NCBI RefSeq assembly: GCF_900107455.1
Contig: NZ_FNQB01000003.1
Location: 496,001-560,000, forward strand
DNA length: 64,000 nt
Reading direction: 5' to 3'
Source of the DNA: Asanoa ishikariensis
GTDB taxonomy: Bacteria > Actinomycetota > Actinomycetes > Mycobacteriales > Micromonosporaceae
Shown: positions 51,793-60,040 of the stretch, in pieces
How the letters are laid out: every line of letters starts with the position of its first letter
Numbering within the stretch: position 1 is the first letter of the stretch
Made by a program: the position numbers and the translations under genes
The notes under the pieces: generated by a model
Databases searched by the model: none
What the model saw: only the letters and a program-made list of their open reading frames with translations
Told to the model about the DNA's origin: nothing

Positions 51793-53034
51793 GTGGAACT
51801 GACCGCGCCGCCGGACGAAACGCTGGTGGACCTGGCCGACATCGACCTCTACGGTGCGCGCGGGTTCACCGTCCGGGACCTCCATCCCACCTGGCGCACG
51901 CTGCGGGTGAACGCGCCCGTCTGGTGGCACGACCGCCCCGGCGAGACGGGGTTCTGGTGCGTGACCAAGCATGCCGACTGCGAGCGGGTGGTGAAGGACC
52001 ACCGCACGTTCAGCTCCGAGGAGGGCACCATCCTGGCCTCGGTCGGTGTCGGTGACTCCGCCGGCGGCCAGACGATCACGTTGACCGACCCACCGGAGCA
52101 CGCGCTGATCCGCGTCCCGGCCATGCGGACGCTCGGGCACGCGATGGTGCAGCGCCGCGCACCGGCGATCCGCGAGCGGTTGGTGGAGCTGCTCCGGCCG
52201 TGCGCGGCCGGCGAGGTCGACTTCGCCCACCTGATGCGCCGCCTGCCGATGGTGCTGGCCGGAGAGTTCATGGACATCCCGGAGCGGCATTGGGACGACA
52301 TCGCCCTGTGGGCCGGCGCCTGCGTCGCTCCCGAGGACCCCGCGTACGCCCTGGGCAACTCACCGGCACAGACCCTGCGCCTGGCGCACCACCACCTGTT
52401 CGCCGTCTTCCGCGAGCTGGTGCGGCAGCGCCGCGCCAAGCCGGGCGACGACCTCGTCTCCGTGCTGATCGGGGTGACGGACGGCCTGACCGGAGAGGGC
52501 AAACCGCTCGACGACTGGCGGGTCCTGCTCAACTGCTACAGCTTCATCCTGGGCGCGAACACGACCACGCCGAACGTCGCGAGCCACACGCTGCTGGCGC
52601 TGACGGAGCGACCGGGCCTGTGGGCCCAGCTCGACGAGCGGGCGCTGCCCGGCCTGGTGGAGGAGGGCATCCGGTGGACCTCGCCCACCCATCACCTGGT
52701 GCGCCGGGCGACCGTGGACACCCGGATCGGCGCCGCCGAGATCAAGGCGGGCGACTGGATCGCGGCGTGGGTCGCCTCGGCCAACCGCGACGAGGACGTG
52801 TTCGACGACCCGTTCACGTTCGACATCCGGCGCAGCCCGAACAAGCATCTCGGGTTCGGCGGCGGCCCGCACTACTGCATCGGCGCGCCCATGTCGCGGC
52901 TGGTGCTGACCATGCTCTTCGAGGAGCTACTGCGACGGTACGCGGTGATCGAGCTGACCGGTCCGCTCGTACACCTGCATTCGAACTGGATCAACGGGCT
53001 GGTCTCGATGCCGGTCAAGGCCATACCCCGATAG
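51793..53034 (+). CDS. Cytochrome P450 (P450-3), I-helix acid missing
   Basis: A 413-residue P450: K helix EEGIRW, haem loop FGGGPHYCIGAPMS. The I helix reads LGANTTTPN: the Asp/Glu normally before the oxygen-activating Thr is Thr. Ending SNWINGLVSMPVKA. GTG 51793 is 4 nt after the A-PCP stop, so the two are cotranslated. The likely substrate is the amino acid on that PCP or on the free PCP two genes on. Confidence 0.9.
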   Translation: MELTAPPDETLVDLADIDLYGARGFTVRDLHPTWRTLRVNAPVWWHDRPGETGFWCVTKHADCERVVKDHRTFSSEEGTILASVGVGDSAGGQTITLTDPPEHALIRVPAMRTLGHAMVQRRAPAIRERLVELLRPCAAGEVDFAHLMRRLPMVLAGEFMDIPERHWDDIALWAGACVAPEDPAYALGNSPAQTLRLAHHHLFAVFRELVRQRRAKPGDDLVSVLIGVTDGLTGEGKPLDDWRVLLNCYSFILGANTTTPNVASHTLLALTERPGLWAQLDERALPGLVEEGIRWTSPTHHLVRRATVDTRIGAAEIKAGDWIAAWVASANRDEDVFDDPFTFDIRRSPNKHLGFGGGPHYCIGAPMSRLVLTMLFEELLRRYAVIELTGPLVHLHSNWINGLVSMPVKAIPR

Positions 53035-53044
53035 GAGCGCGGCC

Positions 53045-54310
53045 ATGAGGATGGACGGTCCCACCAGCGACGAGTTCGCGGAACCGTTGGAGACGATCGA
53101 CCTTTACGATCCGACCCGGTACGAGACCGGCGCACAACACCGGGCCTGGCACCGGTTGCGCCGCGACGCGCCCGTCTGGCCGCAGGAGACCCCGGACGGC
53201 CACCGGTTCTGGTCCGTGACGCGCTACCGCGACGTGGCCGCCGTGCTGATGGACGACAAGAGCTTCAGCTCGGCGCACGGCACGATCCTCGCGGTGGCCG
53301 CGGGCGACAGCGCCGGGGGCCGCACGATCAACCTGATGGACCAGCCGCGCCACGCGGACGTCCGGTTGCCGACCATGCGGCTGATGTCCACCCACGCCGC
53401 GCGGCAGCGCGCCCCGCAGGTACGCGAGCACGTGCGCCGCCTGGTCGGCGAGCGGTTCGACGCCGGCGGCGTCATCGACATCGCGGAGCTCATGCTGCAC
53501 CTCCCGATGGCCGCGGTCGGCGAGACCATCGGCCTGCCGCCGGACGTCTGGACCGCGCTGCCCCGCTGGGCGATGGCCGGCGTGGCGCCCGAGGACCCGC
53601 ACTTCGCCGAGGGCTCCGCGGCCGACACGCTCAAGAAGGCGCACCACCGGCTCATCGCGGTCTTCTCCGAGCTGATCAAGGAGCGCCGGGCCCGGCCGAC
53701 CGACGACGTCATCTCGGTGCTGCTCGGGCTCGACTTCGGCGGCCGGCCGATGGACCAGCGCGAGATCCTGCTCAACTGCTACAGCTTCGTGATGGGCTCC
53801 GTGACCACCACCGCCCAGGTCGCGTCCCATCTGGTGCAGGCGCTGGCCGAGCGACCCGCCGCCTGGGCTGCGCTGCGCGAGTCGCCCGACCTCGTGCCGA
53901 CCGCGGTCGAGGAGAGCCTGCGCTGGGCCTCGCCGACCAACCACCTGCTGCGCCGCGTCCTGCGGCCCGTGGAGGTCGCCGGCACCCGCATCGAACCCGG
54001 CGAGCTGGTCGCCGCCTGGGTGGGGTCGGCCAACCGCGACGAGACCGTCTTCCCCAGACCGTACGAGTTCGACCCGGCCCGGTCCGCCAACCCGCACCTG
54101 GCGTTCGGCGTCGGCGCCCACCGCTGCATCGGCGGCCCACCCGCACAGGTGGTGCTCGGACTGCTGCTCGAGGAGTTGCTCGCCCGGGTCGAGTCGCTGG
54201 AGGTCGCCGGGCCGGTCACCCACCTGCGGTCGAACTTCATCAACGGGATCACCGCCCTGCCGGTCGCCGTCGCGCCCGTGCGCACCCGCCGACCGGTGGT
54301 GATCTCATGA
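53045..54310 (+). CDS. Cytochrome P450 (P450-4), I-helix acid missing
   Basis: A 421-residue P450: K helix EESLRW, haem loop FGVGAHRCIGGPPA, I helix MGSVTTTAQ with Thr for the acid. The C-terminus SNFINGITALPVAV places it with P450-1, -2, -3, -5 and -6. Its stop overlaps the ATG of the free PCP by 4 nt (ATGA), so stoichiometric production with that carrier is expected. Confidence 0.9.
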   Translation: MRMDGPTSDEFAEPLETIDLYDPTRYETGAQHRAWHRLRRDAPVWPQETPDGHRFWSVTRYRDVAAVLMDDKSFSSAHGTILAVAAGDSAGGRTINLMDQPRHADVRLPTMRLMSTHAARQRAPQVREHVRRLVGERFDAGGVIDIAELMLHLPMAAVGETIGLPPDVWTALPRWAMAGVAPEDPHFAEGSAADTLKKAHHRLIAVFSELIKERRARPTDDVISVLLGLDFGGRPMDQREILLNCYSFVMGSVTTTAQVASHLVQALAERPAAWAALRESPDLVPTAVEESLRWASPTNHLLRRVLRPVEVAGTRIEPGELVAAWVGSANRDETVFPRPYEFDPARSANPHLAFGVGAHRCIGGPPAQVVLGLLLEELLARVESLEVAGPVTHLRSNFINGITALPVAVAPVRTRRPVVIS

Positions 54311-54618
54311 CCGACACACCGACGACCGTCGTCGCGCGTGGCGAGAAGGAGCTGTCCAGCGACTACCGGGCTCCCGACAGCGCGTTGGAGCGCCGGCTGA
54401 TAGAGATGTGGCGGCAGCACCTCAAGGTCGAGCCGATCGGCGTCGACGACGACTTCTTCGAGCTCGGCGGGCATTCCCTGCTCGCCGCCGACCTGCTGGT
54501 GGCCACCGAGCGTGAGGTCGGCGTACACGTGCCGGCCTCGACGCTGTTCCTCTCGCCGACGATCGCCGAGCTCGCCGAGGCGATCGAGGGGCTCCGCGGC
54601 GAGGGGACCGACGCATGA
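54307..54618 (+). CDS. Free-standing peptidyl carrier protein
   Basis: A 103-residue PCP with [17 protein letters not shown]; the Ser is the phosphopantetheine site. It overlaps P450-4 and P450-5 by 4 nt each. Being wedged between P450 genes suggests it presents an aminoacyl group to them. It has no partner A domain in the same protein; the free A domain at 61573-63012, or transfer from the A-PCP at 49992-51788, could load it. Confidence 0.92.
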   Translation: MTDTPTTVVARGEKELSSDYRAPDSALERRLIEMWRQHLKVEPIGVDDDFFELGGHSLLAADLLVATEREVGVHVPASTLFLSPTIAELAEAIEGLRGEGTDA

Positions 54619-55829
54619 GGCCGCGTGAGGCCGACCTGACCGACCCGCATCTGTACGCCGACGGCGACCCGCACGCGGTGTGGGAGCGGCTGCGCAGCCA
54701 GGATCCCGTCTCCTGGCAGCTCGCCGGCGGGAAGACCGGGTACTGGTCGGTCACCCGGCATGCCGACGTCGACCGCGTGCTGCGCGACCACGCCACGTTC
54801 ACGTCGACCCGCGGCACGTTCCTCAACGTCCTGGGCAAGGACGACCCGGCGAGCGGCAAGCAGCTCGCGGTCACCGACCCGCCCCGGCACACCGCGATGC
54901 GCAGCCCGCTCCAGCGCACCTTGTCGATCCGCTCGACGGCCGAGCAGATCGAGATGATCCGCGACCGGGTCCGCGCCGCGTTGCGCCCCGGACTCGAGCA
55001 CGGCTCCATGGACCTGGCCGAGGCGATGAGCGGGCTGCCGGTGGCGGTCCTCGGCACGATGATCGGGCTGCCCGAGGCGGACTGGCCCCACGTGACCGAG
55101 CTCGCCCTGATGGCGGTCGCGCCGCACGAGTGGACGCTGCCGCGCGGCCCGGTGGTCACCTTGCGGCGCGCCCATCGCGGACTGTTCGCCTACTTCCAGG
55201 ACCAGACCCACGCGCGGCAGGGCAGCACCGGCACCGACCTGATGAGCGCGCTGCTGGAGATGGGCATCGAGGGCTGTCCTGATCCCGGGACGGTGGTGGC
55301 CAACTGCTACAGCCTCATCGTGGGAGCGGCGACCTGGCCGCACGCGCCGACCTCCGCGCTGATCGAGCTCGTCCGGACCGGCCGCTACCAGGAGCTGGCG
55401 GGCCGTCCCGAGCTGCTCGACCCGCTGGTGGAGGAGTCGCTGCGCTGGGCCTCACCGGCCAACCACTTCCTGCGGCACACCACGCGCGACGTCGAGCTGG
55501 GCGGCGTCCCGCTGCCCGCCGGCGCGCCCGTGGTCGTCTGGCTCGGCTCGGCCAACCGCGACGAGTCGGTCTTCGCCGATCCCTGGACGTTCGACCCCGC
55601 TCGCCAGCCGAACCGGCATCTCGCCTTCGGCAGCGGCCCGCACAACTGCCTCGGTGCGGCGCTGGCGCGACGGATGATCCGCGTCGTCTTCGAAGAGCTG
55701 TTCGCCACCGTCGACGACATCACCCTCGACGCGGAGCCCGGGCACATCGCCTCGAACTTCGTCGCCGGCCACCGCCACGTGCCGGTGACCCTCCGGGTGC
55801 GCTCCCCCGCCGGAAGGAACGCGACATGA
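54615..55829 (+). CDS. Cytochrome P450 (P450-5), both I-helix acid and Thr missing
   Basis: A 404-residue P450: K helix EESLRW, haem loop FGSGPHNCLGAALA, both intact. The I helix reads VGAATWPHA, so the acidic residue is Thr and the oxygen-activating Thr is Trp, a strong departure from normal P450 proton delivery. It may rely on a substrate hydroxyl or do unusual chemistry such as C-C or C-O coupling. Coupled by 4-nt overlaps to the PCP before it and the ferredoxin after it. Confidence 0.9.
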   Translation: MRPREADLTDPHLYADGDPHAVWERLRSQDPVSWQLAGGKTGYWSVTRHADVDRVLRDHATFTSTRGTFLNVLGKDDPASGKQLAVTDPPRHTAMRSPLQRTLSIRSTAEQIEMIRDRVRAALRPGLEHGSMDLAEAMSGLPVAVLGTMIGLPEADWPHVTELALMAVAPHEWTLPRGPVVTLRRAHRGLFAYFQDQTHARQGSTGTDLMSALLEMGIEGCPDPGTVVANCYSLIVGAATWPHAPTSALIELVRTGRYQELAGRPELLDPLVEESLRWASPANHFLRHTTRDVELGGVPLPAGAPVVVWLGSANRDESVFADPWTFDPARQPNRHLAFGSGPHNCLGAALARRMIRVVFEELFATVDDITLDAEPGHIASNFVAGHRHVPVTLRVRSPAGRNAT

Positions 55830-56026
55830 CCACTGTGGACATAACGGTCGACAAGGACCGGTGCGTCGGTTCGGCGACCTGCGTCGTGGTCGCCGCGGGC
55901 AGCTTCGTCCTCGACGAGCACGACCGCTCCGAGCCCACGTCTCAAGCGGGCTCCGACCTCGACGGCGTCGAGCAGGCCGAGCAGCTCTGCCCGACCGCGG
56001 CGATCCGCGTCGTCCGCTCGGGCTGA
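55826..56026 (+). CDS. 3Fe-4S ferredoxin
   Basis: A 66-residue ferredoxin with DKDRCVGSATC (CxxxxxC) and a third cysteine in LCPTAAI, the single-cluster 3Fe-4S type used as P450 redox partner in actinomycetes. It overlaps P450-5 by 4 nt. As the only ferredoxin seen for eight P450s, it may serve several of them together with a chromosomal reductase. Confidence 0.93.
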   Translation: MTTVDITVDKDRCVGSATCVVVAAGSFVLDEHDRSEPTSQAGSDLDGVEQAEQLCPTAAIRVVRSG

Positions 56027-56029
56027 CGC

Positions 56030-56077
56030 TGTCGTGGAATCACGTGACATCCGGCCGCACCGCCGGCGCCGTAGCGT
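56030..56077 (+). promoter_or_regulatory. Cluster operator and leaderless promoter of MbtH gene
   Basis: Operator TGTC-N12-GACA at 56030-56049, containing TCACGTGA. -10 TAGCGT (56072-56077) begins 26 bp after GACA and lies 6 nt before the MbtH ATG, so the transcript is probably leaderless. Confidence 0.62.
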
Positions 56078-56083
56078 CGGGCC

Positions 56084-56296
56084 ATGAACCCTTTCGACGA
56101 TCCTGACGGCACCTTCCTGGTGCTCGTCAACGACGAGGAGCAGCACTCGCTCTGGCCCGAGCAGATCGACGTGCCGGCCGGCTGGCGCGTGGTGCACGGT
56201 GCCGACACCCGGCCGGCGTGCCTCGACTACATCGAGGAGCACTGGACGGATCTGCGGCCCCGCAGCGCCCGCCAGGAAACCGCGCTCACCTCCTGA
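56084..56296 (+). CDS. MbtH-like protein
   Basis: A 70-residue MbtH-family chaperone: [35 protein letters not shown] and [14 protein letters not shown]. These bind A domains and raise their solubility and activity. With five or six active A domains in the window and a single MbtH, it probably serves several in trans. It heads a new unit with P450-6 to P450-8. Confidence 0.95.
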   Translation: MNPFDDPDGTFLVLVNDEEQHSLWPEQIDVPAGWRVVHGADTRPACLDYIEEHWTDLRPRSARQETALTS

Positions 56297-56315
56297 ACCC
56301 GGCGGACGACCGGCA

Positions 56316-57539
56316 GTGGAGGCACAGACGCGGCGCTGCCCCGTCGGGCGCGGGCTTTCCGACCCGCTGCTCTACAGCGGCCTCGACTTCCGCGCGCAAT
56401 GGGCGCGGCTGCGCGACCGCGACGACCTCGCCTGGACCCAGGTCGACGAGCGCGACGGGTTCTGGTCCGTCGTGCGCTACGCCGACGTGGACCACGTGCT
56501 GCGTGACGCGCAGGTCTTCACCTCGGAGCGCGGCACGCTGCTGAACCTGCTCGGCATGGACGACCCGGCCGGTGGCAGCCAGATCGCCGCGACGGACCCG
56601 CCCAGGCACACGACGATGCGAGCCCGCCTGCAGAAGGCCCTCGGCATCCGGGCGATCGAGCGGCAGCACGACCTGATCGCCGGGCTGGTCCGCGAGATCC
56701 TCGCACCGCTCGAGGACGGCGAGGTCTTCGACTTCGGCGCGGCCATGCTGGCGTTGCCGGTGGCGGTGGGCGGCGCGGCGATGGGCCTGCCCCGCGCCGA
56801 CTGGCCACGGCTCGCCATCCTGCTCACCACCTCGATCGCCGCTGAGGACCCGGAGTACCGCTCGCCGCGCGGCACCCGGCCCACCCTCAACCGGGCACAC
56901 CGCGAGCTGTTCGCCTATCTCCAGGACATCTGCGCGCACCGGCGCGAGCACCTCGGCGACGACCTGGTCAGCGTGCTCATCACCAGCGAGGTGGACGGCC
57001 GGGTGATGACGCCGGGCGAGGTCGTCTCCAACTGCTACAGCGTGTTGCTGGGCGCCACGGTCACCACCGCACATCCACCGACCTACCTGCTGGCCGAGCA
57101 CATCGCCGACGGCGTGCTGGAGCGCTGGGCGGCCGACCTGAGCGTCACACCGACGGCGGTCGAGGAGGTGCTGCGCCTGTCCTCCCCCGCGAGCCACTTC
57201 ATGCGGTACGCCACGACCGACACGCAGATCCGCGGCACCCGGATCGCCGCCGGGCAGGCCGTGGTCTGCTGGCTCGGCTCGGCCAACCGGGACGCGGCCG
57301 TCTTCGCCGACCCCGAGCGCCTCGACCTGCGACGCAGGCCCAACAAGCACGTCGCCTTCGGGGTCGGCCCGCACTACTGCGTCGGCCACACCGTCGCGCG
57401 CGCGACGCTGCGCGTCCTCTTCGACGAGCTGCTGTCCCGGTTCCGCGACTTCCGGCCCGCCGCACCGCCCACCCGGCTGCACTCGAACCTCATCTCCGGT
57501 TACAAGCACGTGCCGATCACGGCGCGCCGGGCCGGCTGA
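56316..57539 (+). CDS. Cytochrome P450 (P450-6), I-helix acid replaced by Val
   Basis: A 407-residue P450: K helix EEVLRL, haem loop FGVGPHYCVGHTVA. The I helix reads LGATVTTAH, keeping Thr but with Val for the acid. The ending SNLISGYKHVPITA resembles P450-5. GTG 56316 is taken as start because it is 19 nt after the MbtH stop; the frame is open further upstream inside mbtH. Confidence 0.88.
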   Translation: MEAQTRRCPVGRGLSDPLLYSGLDFRAQWARLRDRDDLAWTQVDERDGFWSVVRYADVDHVLRDAQVFTSERGTLLNLLGMDDPAGGSQIAATDPPRHTTMRARLQKALGIRAIERQHDLIAGLVREILAPLEDGEVFDFGAAMLALPVAVGGAAMGLPRADWPRLAILLTTSIAAEDPEYRSPRGTRPTLNRAHRELFAYLQDICAHRREHLGDDLVSVLITSEVDGRVMTPGEVVSNCYSVLLGATVTTAHPPTYLLAEHIADGVLERWAADLSVTPTAVEEVLRLSSPASHFMRYATTDTQIRGTRIAAGQAVVCWLGSANRDAAVFADPERLDLRRRPNKHVAFGVGPHYCVGHTVARATLRVLFDELLSRFRDFRPAAPPTRLHSNLISGYKHVPITARRAG

Positions 57540-57559
57540 GCCGACACAGGAGCGCTTCG

Positions 57560-58747
57560 ATGCCACCCGCTTACGATCCGTTCGCGTACGCGATCCACGA
57601 GGACCCCTACCCGACGTACGCGTGGATGCGCGAGCACCAGCCGCTCTATCGCAACGACGAGCTCGACTTCTGGGCACTGTCCCGCCACGCCGACGTGCTG
57701 TGGGCGCTGCGCGACCCGGCGCTGTTCTCCAACCGCAACGGCATCTCGCTGGAACCCGACCTGTGGGGTCCGGACGCCGTCAAGACCAGCTTCTTCCTCG
57801 CCATGGATCCGCCCGACCACGGTGCGATGCGCCGGCTGACGGGCTCGGTGTTCAAACCGGGCTGGGTCGCGTCCATGGAGCCCAGGATCCGCGAGCTGGC
57901 CCGCGCCCGGCTCGCACCCCTGCGCGACGGCGCGCCCATGGACCTGGCCGCCGACTACGCCGCCGCGCTGCCGAACGACGTGATGTGCGAGCTGGTCGGC
58001 ATTCCCGCCGCCGACCGCGACCGGATCCGCGCCGACAACGACCTGCTCAACGAGTGCGAGGACGGCGCGCCGGTGCGGTCGGACGCGACCCGGGACGCGG
58101 GCATGCGGCTCGCCTGGTACTACGTGTCGCTCGTCAACGACCGGCGCAAGCGGCCGCGTGACGACCTGACGTCCACGATGACCCAGGCCCGGGTCGCCGA
58201 CCGGCCGTTGACCGACCAGCAGCTCGTCGCCTTCCTCTTCCTGATGGTGAGCGCCACGAACGAGTCGACCGGCAAGCTGATCAGCAACGCCCTCTACCAC
58301 GGCTGGCGCCTGCCGGACGTGCGGCGGGCGGGGCTCGACGGTCAGGCCGCGGCCTGGGGCCGAGAGGCGCTGCGCTACGACTCCCCGAGCCAGATGATGG
58401 CCCGCACGCTGACCGCCGACACCGCCATCCACGGCACCTCCGTGCCGGCCGGCGCGCGGATCGCCCTGCTGCCCGCCTCCGCCAACCGGGATTCCCGGGT
58501 CTTCGCCGAGCCCGACGTGTTCGACCTCGACCGCGACACCAGCAAGGAGCTCAGCTTCGGCCACGGGCCGCACTTCTGCCTCGGCGCACCGCTTGCCCGG
58601 CTGGAGATCACGGTCGCCCTCGAAGAGCTCGGTGCCCTGGTCGACGACTACGAAGTGGACGAGGCGCGGACCCGCCGGATCCACTCGCCGCACCAACGGG
58701 GCTTCGCGGCCCTCCCGTGCACGGTGACCCGCCGGGCCGGCTCCTGA
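57560..58747 (+). CDS. Cytochrome P450 (P450-7)
   Basis: A 395-residue P450 of a different subgroup from P450-1 to -6. The I helix is ATNESTGK (Glu kept, Ser for Thr), the K helix EALRYDSPSQ, the haem loop FGHGPHFCLGAPLARLE. The start ATG 57560 follows AGGAG. Highly similar to the next gene along its whole length, so the two are a tandem duplication. The stop overlaps the next ATG as TGATG. Confidence 0.9.
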   Translation: MPPAYDPFAYAIHEDPYPTYAWMREHQPLYRNDELDFWALSRHADVLWALRDPALFSNRNGISLEPDLWGPDAVKTSFFLAMDPPDHGAMRRLTGSVFKPGWVASMEPRIRELARARLAPLRDGAPMDLAADYAAALPNDVMCELVGIPAADRDRIRADNDLLNECEDGAPVRSDATRDAGMRLAWYYVSLVNDRRKRPRDDLTSTMTQARVADRPLTDQQLVAFLFLMVSATNESTGKLISNALYHGWRLPDVRRAGLDGQAAAWGREALRYDSPSQMMARTLTADTAIHGTSVPAGARIALLPASANRDSRVFAEPDVFDLDRDTSKELSFGHGPHFCLGAPLARLEITVALEELGALVDDYEVDEARTRRIHSPHQRGFAALPCTVTRRAGS

Positions 58748-59928
58748 TGGATCCCGTCTACGACCCGTTCGACTTCGCCGTCCAGGAGGACCCGCATCCG
58801 GTGTACGCCTGGATGCGCGAGCACGCCCCGCTCTACCGCAACGAGGAGCGCGACTTCTGGGCGCTGTCCCGGCACGCGGACGTGGCCGCGGCGCTCAAGG
58901 ACCCGGCCCGCTTCTCCAGCCGCAACGGCATCTCGCTGGAGCCGGAGCTGTGGGGTCCGGACGCGAAGAACACCAACTTCTTCCTCGCGATGGATCCGCC
59001 CGAGCACGCCGCGTACCGCAGTCTCGTCTCGTCCGCGTTCACCCCGCGCAAGGTCGCCGCGCTCGAACCGCGGATCCGCGAGCTGACCCTGGCGCGCCTG
59101 GCCCCGTTGCGGGAGCGGGACACGTTCGACTTCGCCGACGACTTCGCCGCCGACCTGCCCAACGACGTGCTCTGCGAGATCCTCGGCATCCCCGCCGCGG
59201 ACTGGCGCCGGGTGCGCGGCGACGTCGACGACCTCGTCCTGCGTGACGACGGCTCCGACGGCCGCGGCCCGGTCTCCGTGGCCGCCGTGCTCCGGCTCGC
59301 CGCGTTCCTCCTCGACCTCGTCACGGTGCTGCGGCGCCGCCCCGGTGACGACCTGACCTCACGGCTGACGCAGGCACGGATCGACGGTGCCAAGCTCACG
59401 GACCGGCAGGTCGTCGGGTTCCTGTTCATCATGCTCGGCGGCGGCAACGAGTCGACGGGCAAGACGATCGGCAACGCCTGGCACGAGGGCCACCTCCAGC
59501 GCGACGTCCAGCGGGCCGGGCTCAACGGCCGTGCCGAGGAATGGGCGACCGAGACCCTGCGGTACGACTCGGCCAGCCAGATGGTGGCCCGCATGCTCAC
59601 GACCGACACGGTCATCCACGGCACCCGGGTGCCGGCCGGCGCCCGCATCGCGATCCTCCAGGCCTCGGCCAACCGGGACCATCGGGTGTTCCCCGACCCG
59701 GACCGGTTCGACCTCGACCGGGACACCGGCCGGCTGCTCAGCTTCGGGCTCGGCCCTCACCACTGTCTCGGCGCCGCGCTGGCCCGGCTGGAGATGCGGG
59801 TCGCGCTCACGGAGCTCGGCGCACTGGTCAGCGAGTACGACGTCGACCTGGCCAGGAGCCGGCGCTGCCACTCACCGCACCAGCACGGCTTCCTTCGACT
59901 GCCGACCACGGTGCGCTGGCGGGGCTGA
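58747..59928 (+). CDS. Cytochrome P450 (P450-8), paralogue of P450-7
   Basis: A 393-residue P450 sharing long identical stretches with P450-7 (FFLAMDPP, RNGISLEP, PHCLG-type haem loop FGLGPHHCLGAALARLE). The I helix is GGNESTGK, the K helix ETLRYDSASQ. The ATG lies in the TGATG overlap, so the upstream extension of the frame is not used. Divergence is greatest in the middle (about residues 160-200), where substrate-recognition loops lie, so the pair may act on different substrates or positions. Confidence 0.9.
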   Translation: MDPVYDPFDFAVQEDPHPVYAWMREHAPLYRNEERDFWALSRHADVAAALKDPARFSSRNGISLEPELWGPDAKNTNFFLAMDPPEHAAYRSLVSSAFTPRKVAALEPRIRELTLARLAPLRERDTFDFADDFAADLPNDVLCEILGIPAADWRRVRGDVDDLVLRDDGSDGRGPVSVAAVLRLAAFLLDLVTVLRRRPGDDLTSRLTQARIDGAKLTDRQVVGFLFIMLGGGNESTGKTIGNAWHEGHLQRDVQRAGLNGRAEEWATETLRYDSASQMVARMLTTDTVIHGTRVPAGARIAILQASANRDHRVFPDPDRFDLDRDTGRLLSFGLGPHHCLGAALARLEMRVALTELGALVSEYDVDLARSRRCHSPHQHGFLRLPTTVRWRG

Positions 59929-59932
59929 CTCT

Positions 59933-59979
59933 TGTCGTCGTTTCACGTGACAGCGGTGGCGTGGCCACGTTGATAGCTT
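59933..59979 (+). promoter_or_regulatory. Cluster operator and promoter of MFS exporter
   Basis: Operator TGTC-N12-GACA at 59933-59952 with TTTCACGTGACA as right half. -10 TAGCTT (59974-59979) begins 25 bp after GACA. The leader is about 55 nt and ends in GAAGGAG before the ATG at 60041. Confidence 0.62.
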
Positions 59980-60040
59980 GCGAACAGGGGCGCCGGCCCG
60001 CCGGCGACCACAATGGACATCCGATGAAGGAGTCGACGCG

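Noticed and set aside
54307-54618. PCP as a broken NRPS remnant
   Set aside because: It is a full-length carrier domain with intact GGHSL and 4-nt overlaps on both sides, so it looks like a functional gene.
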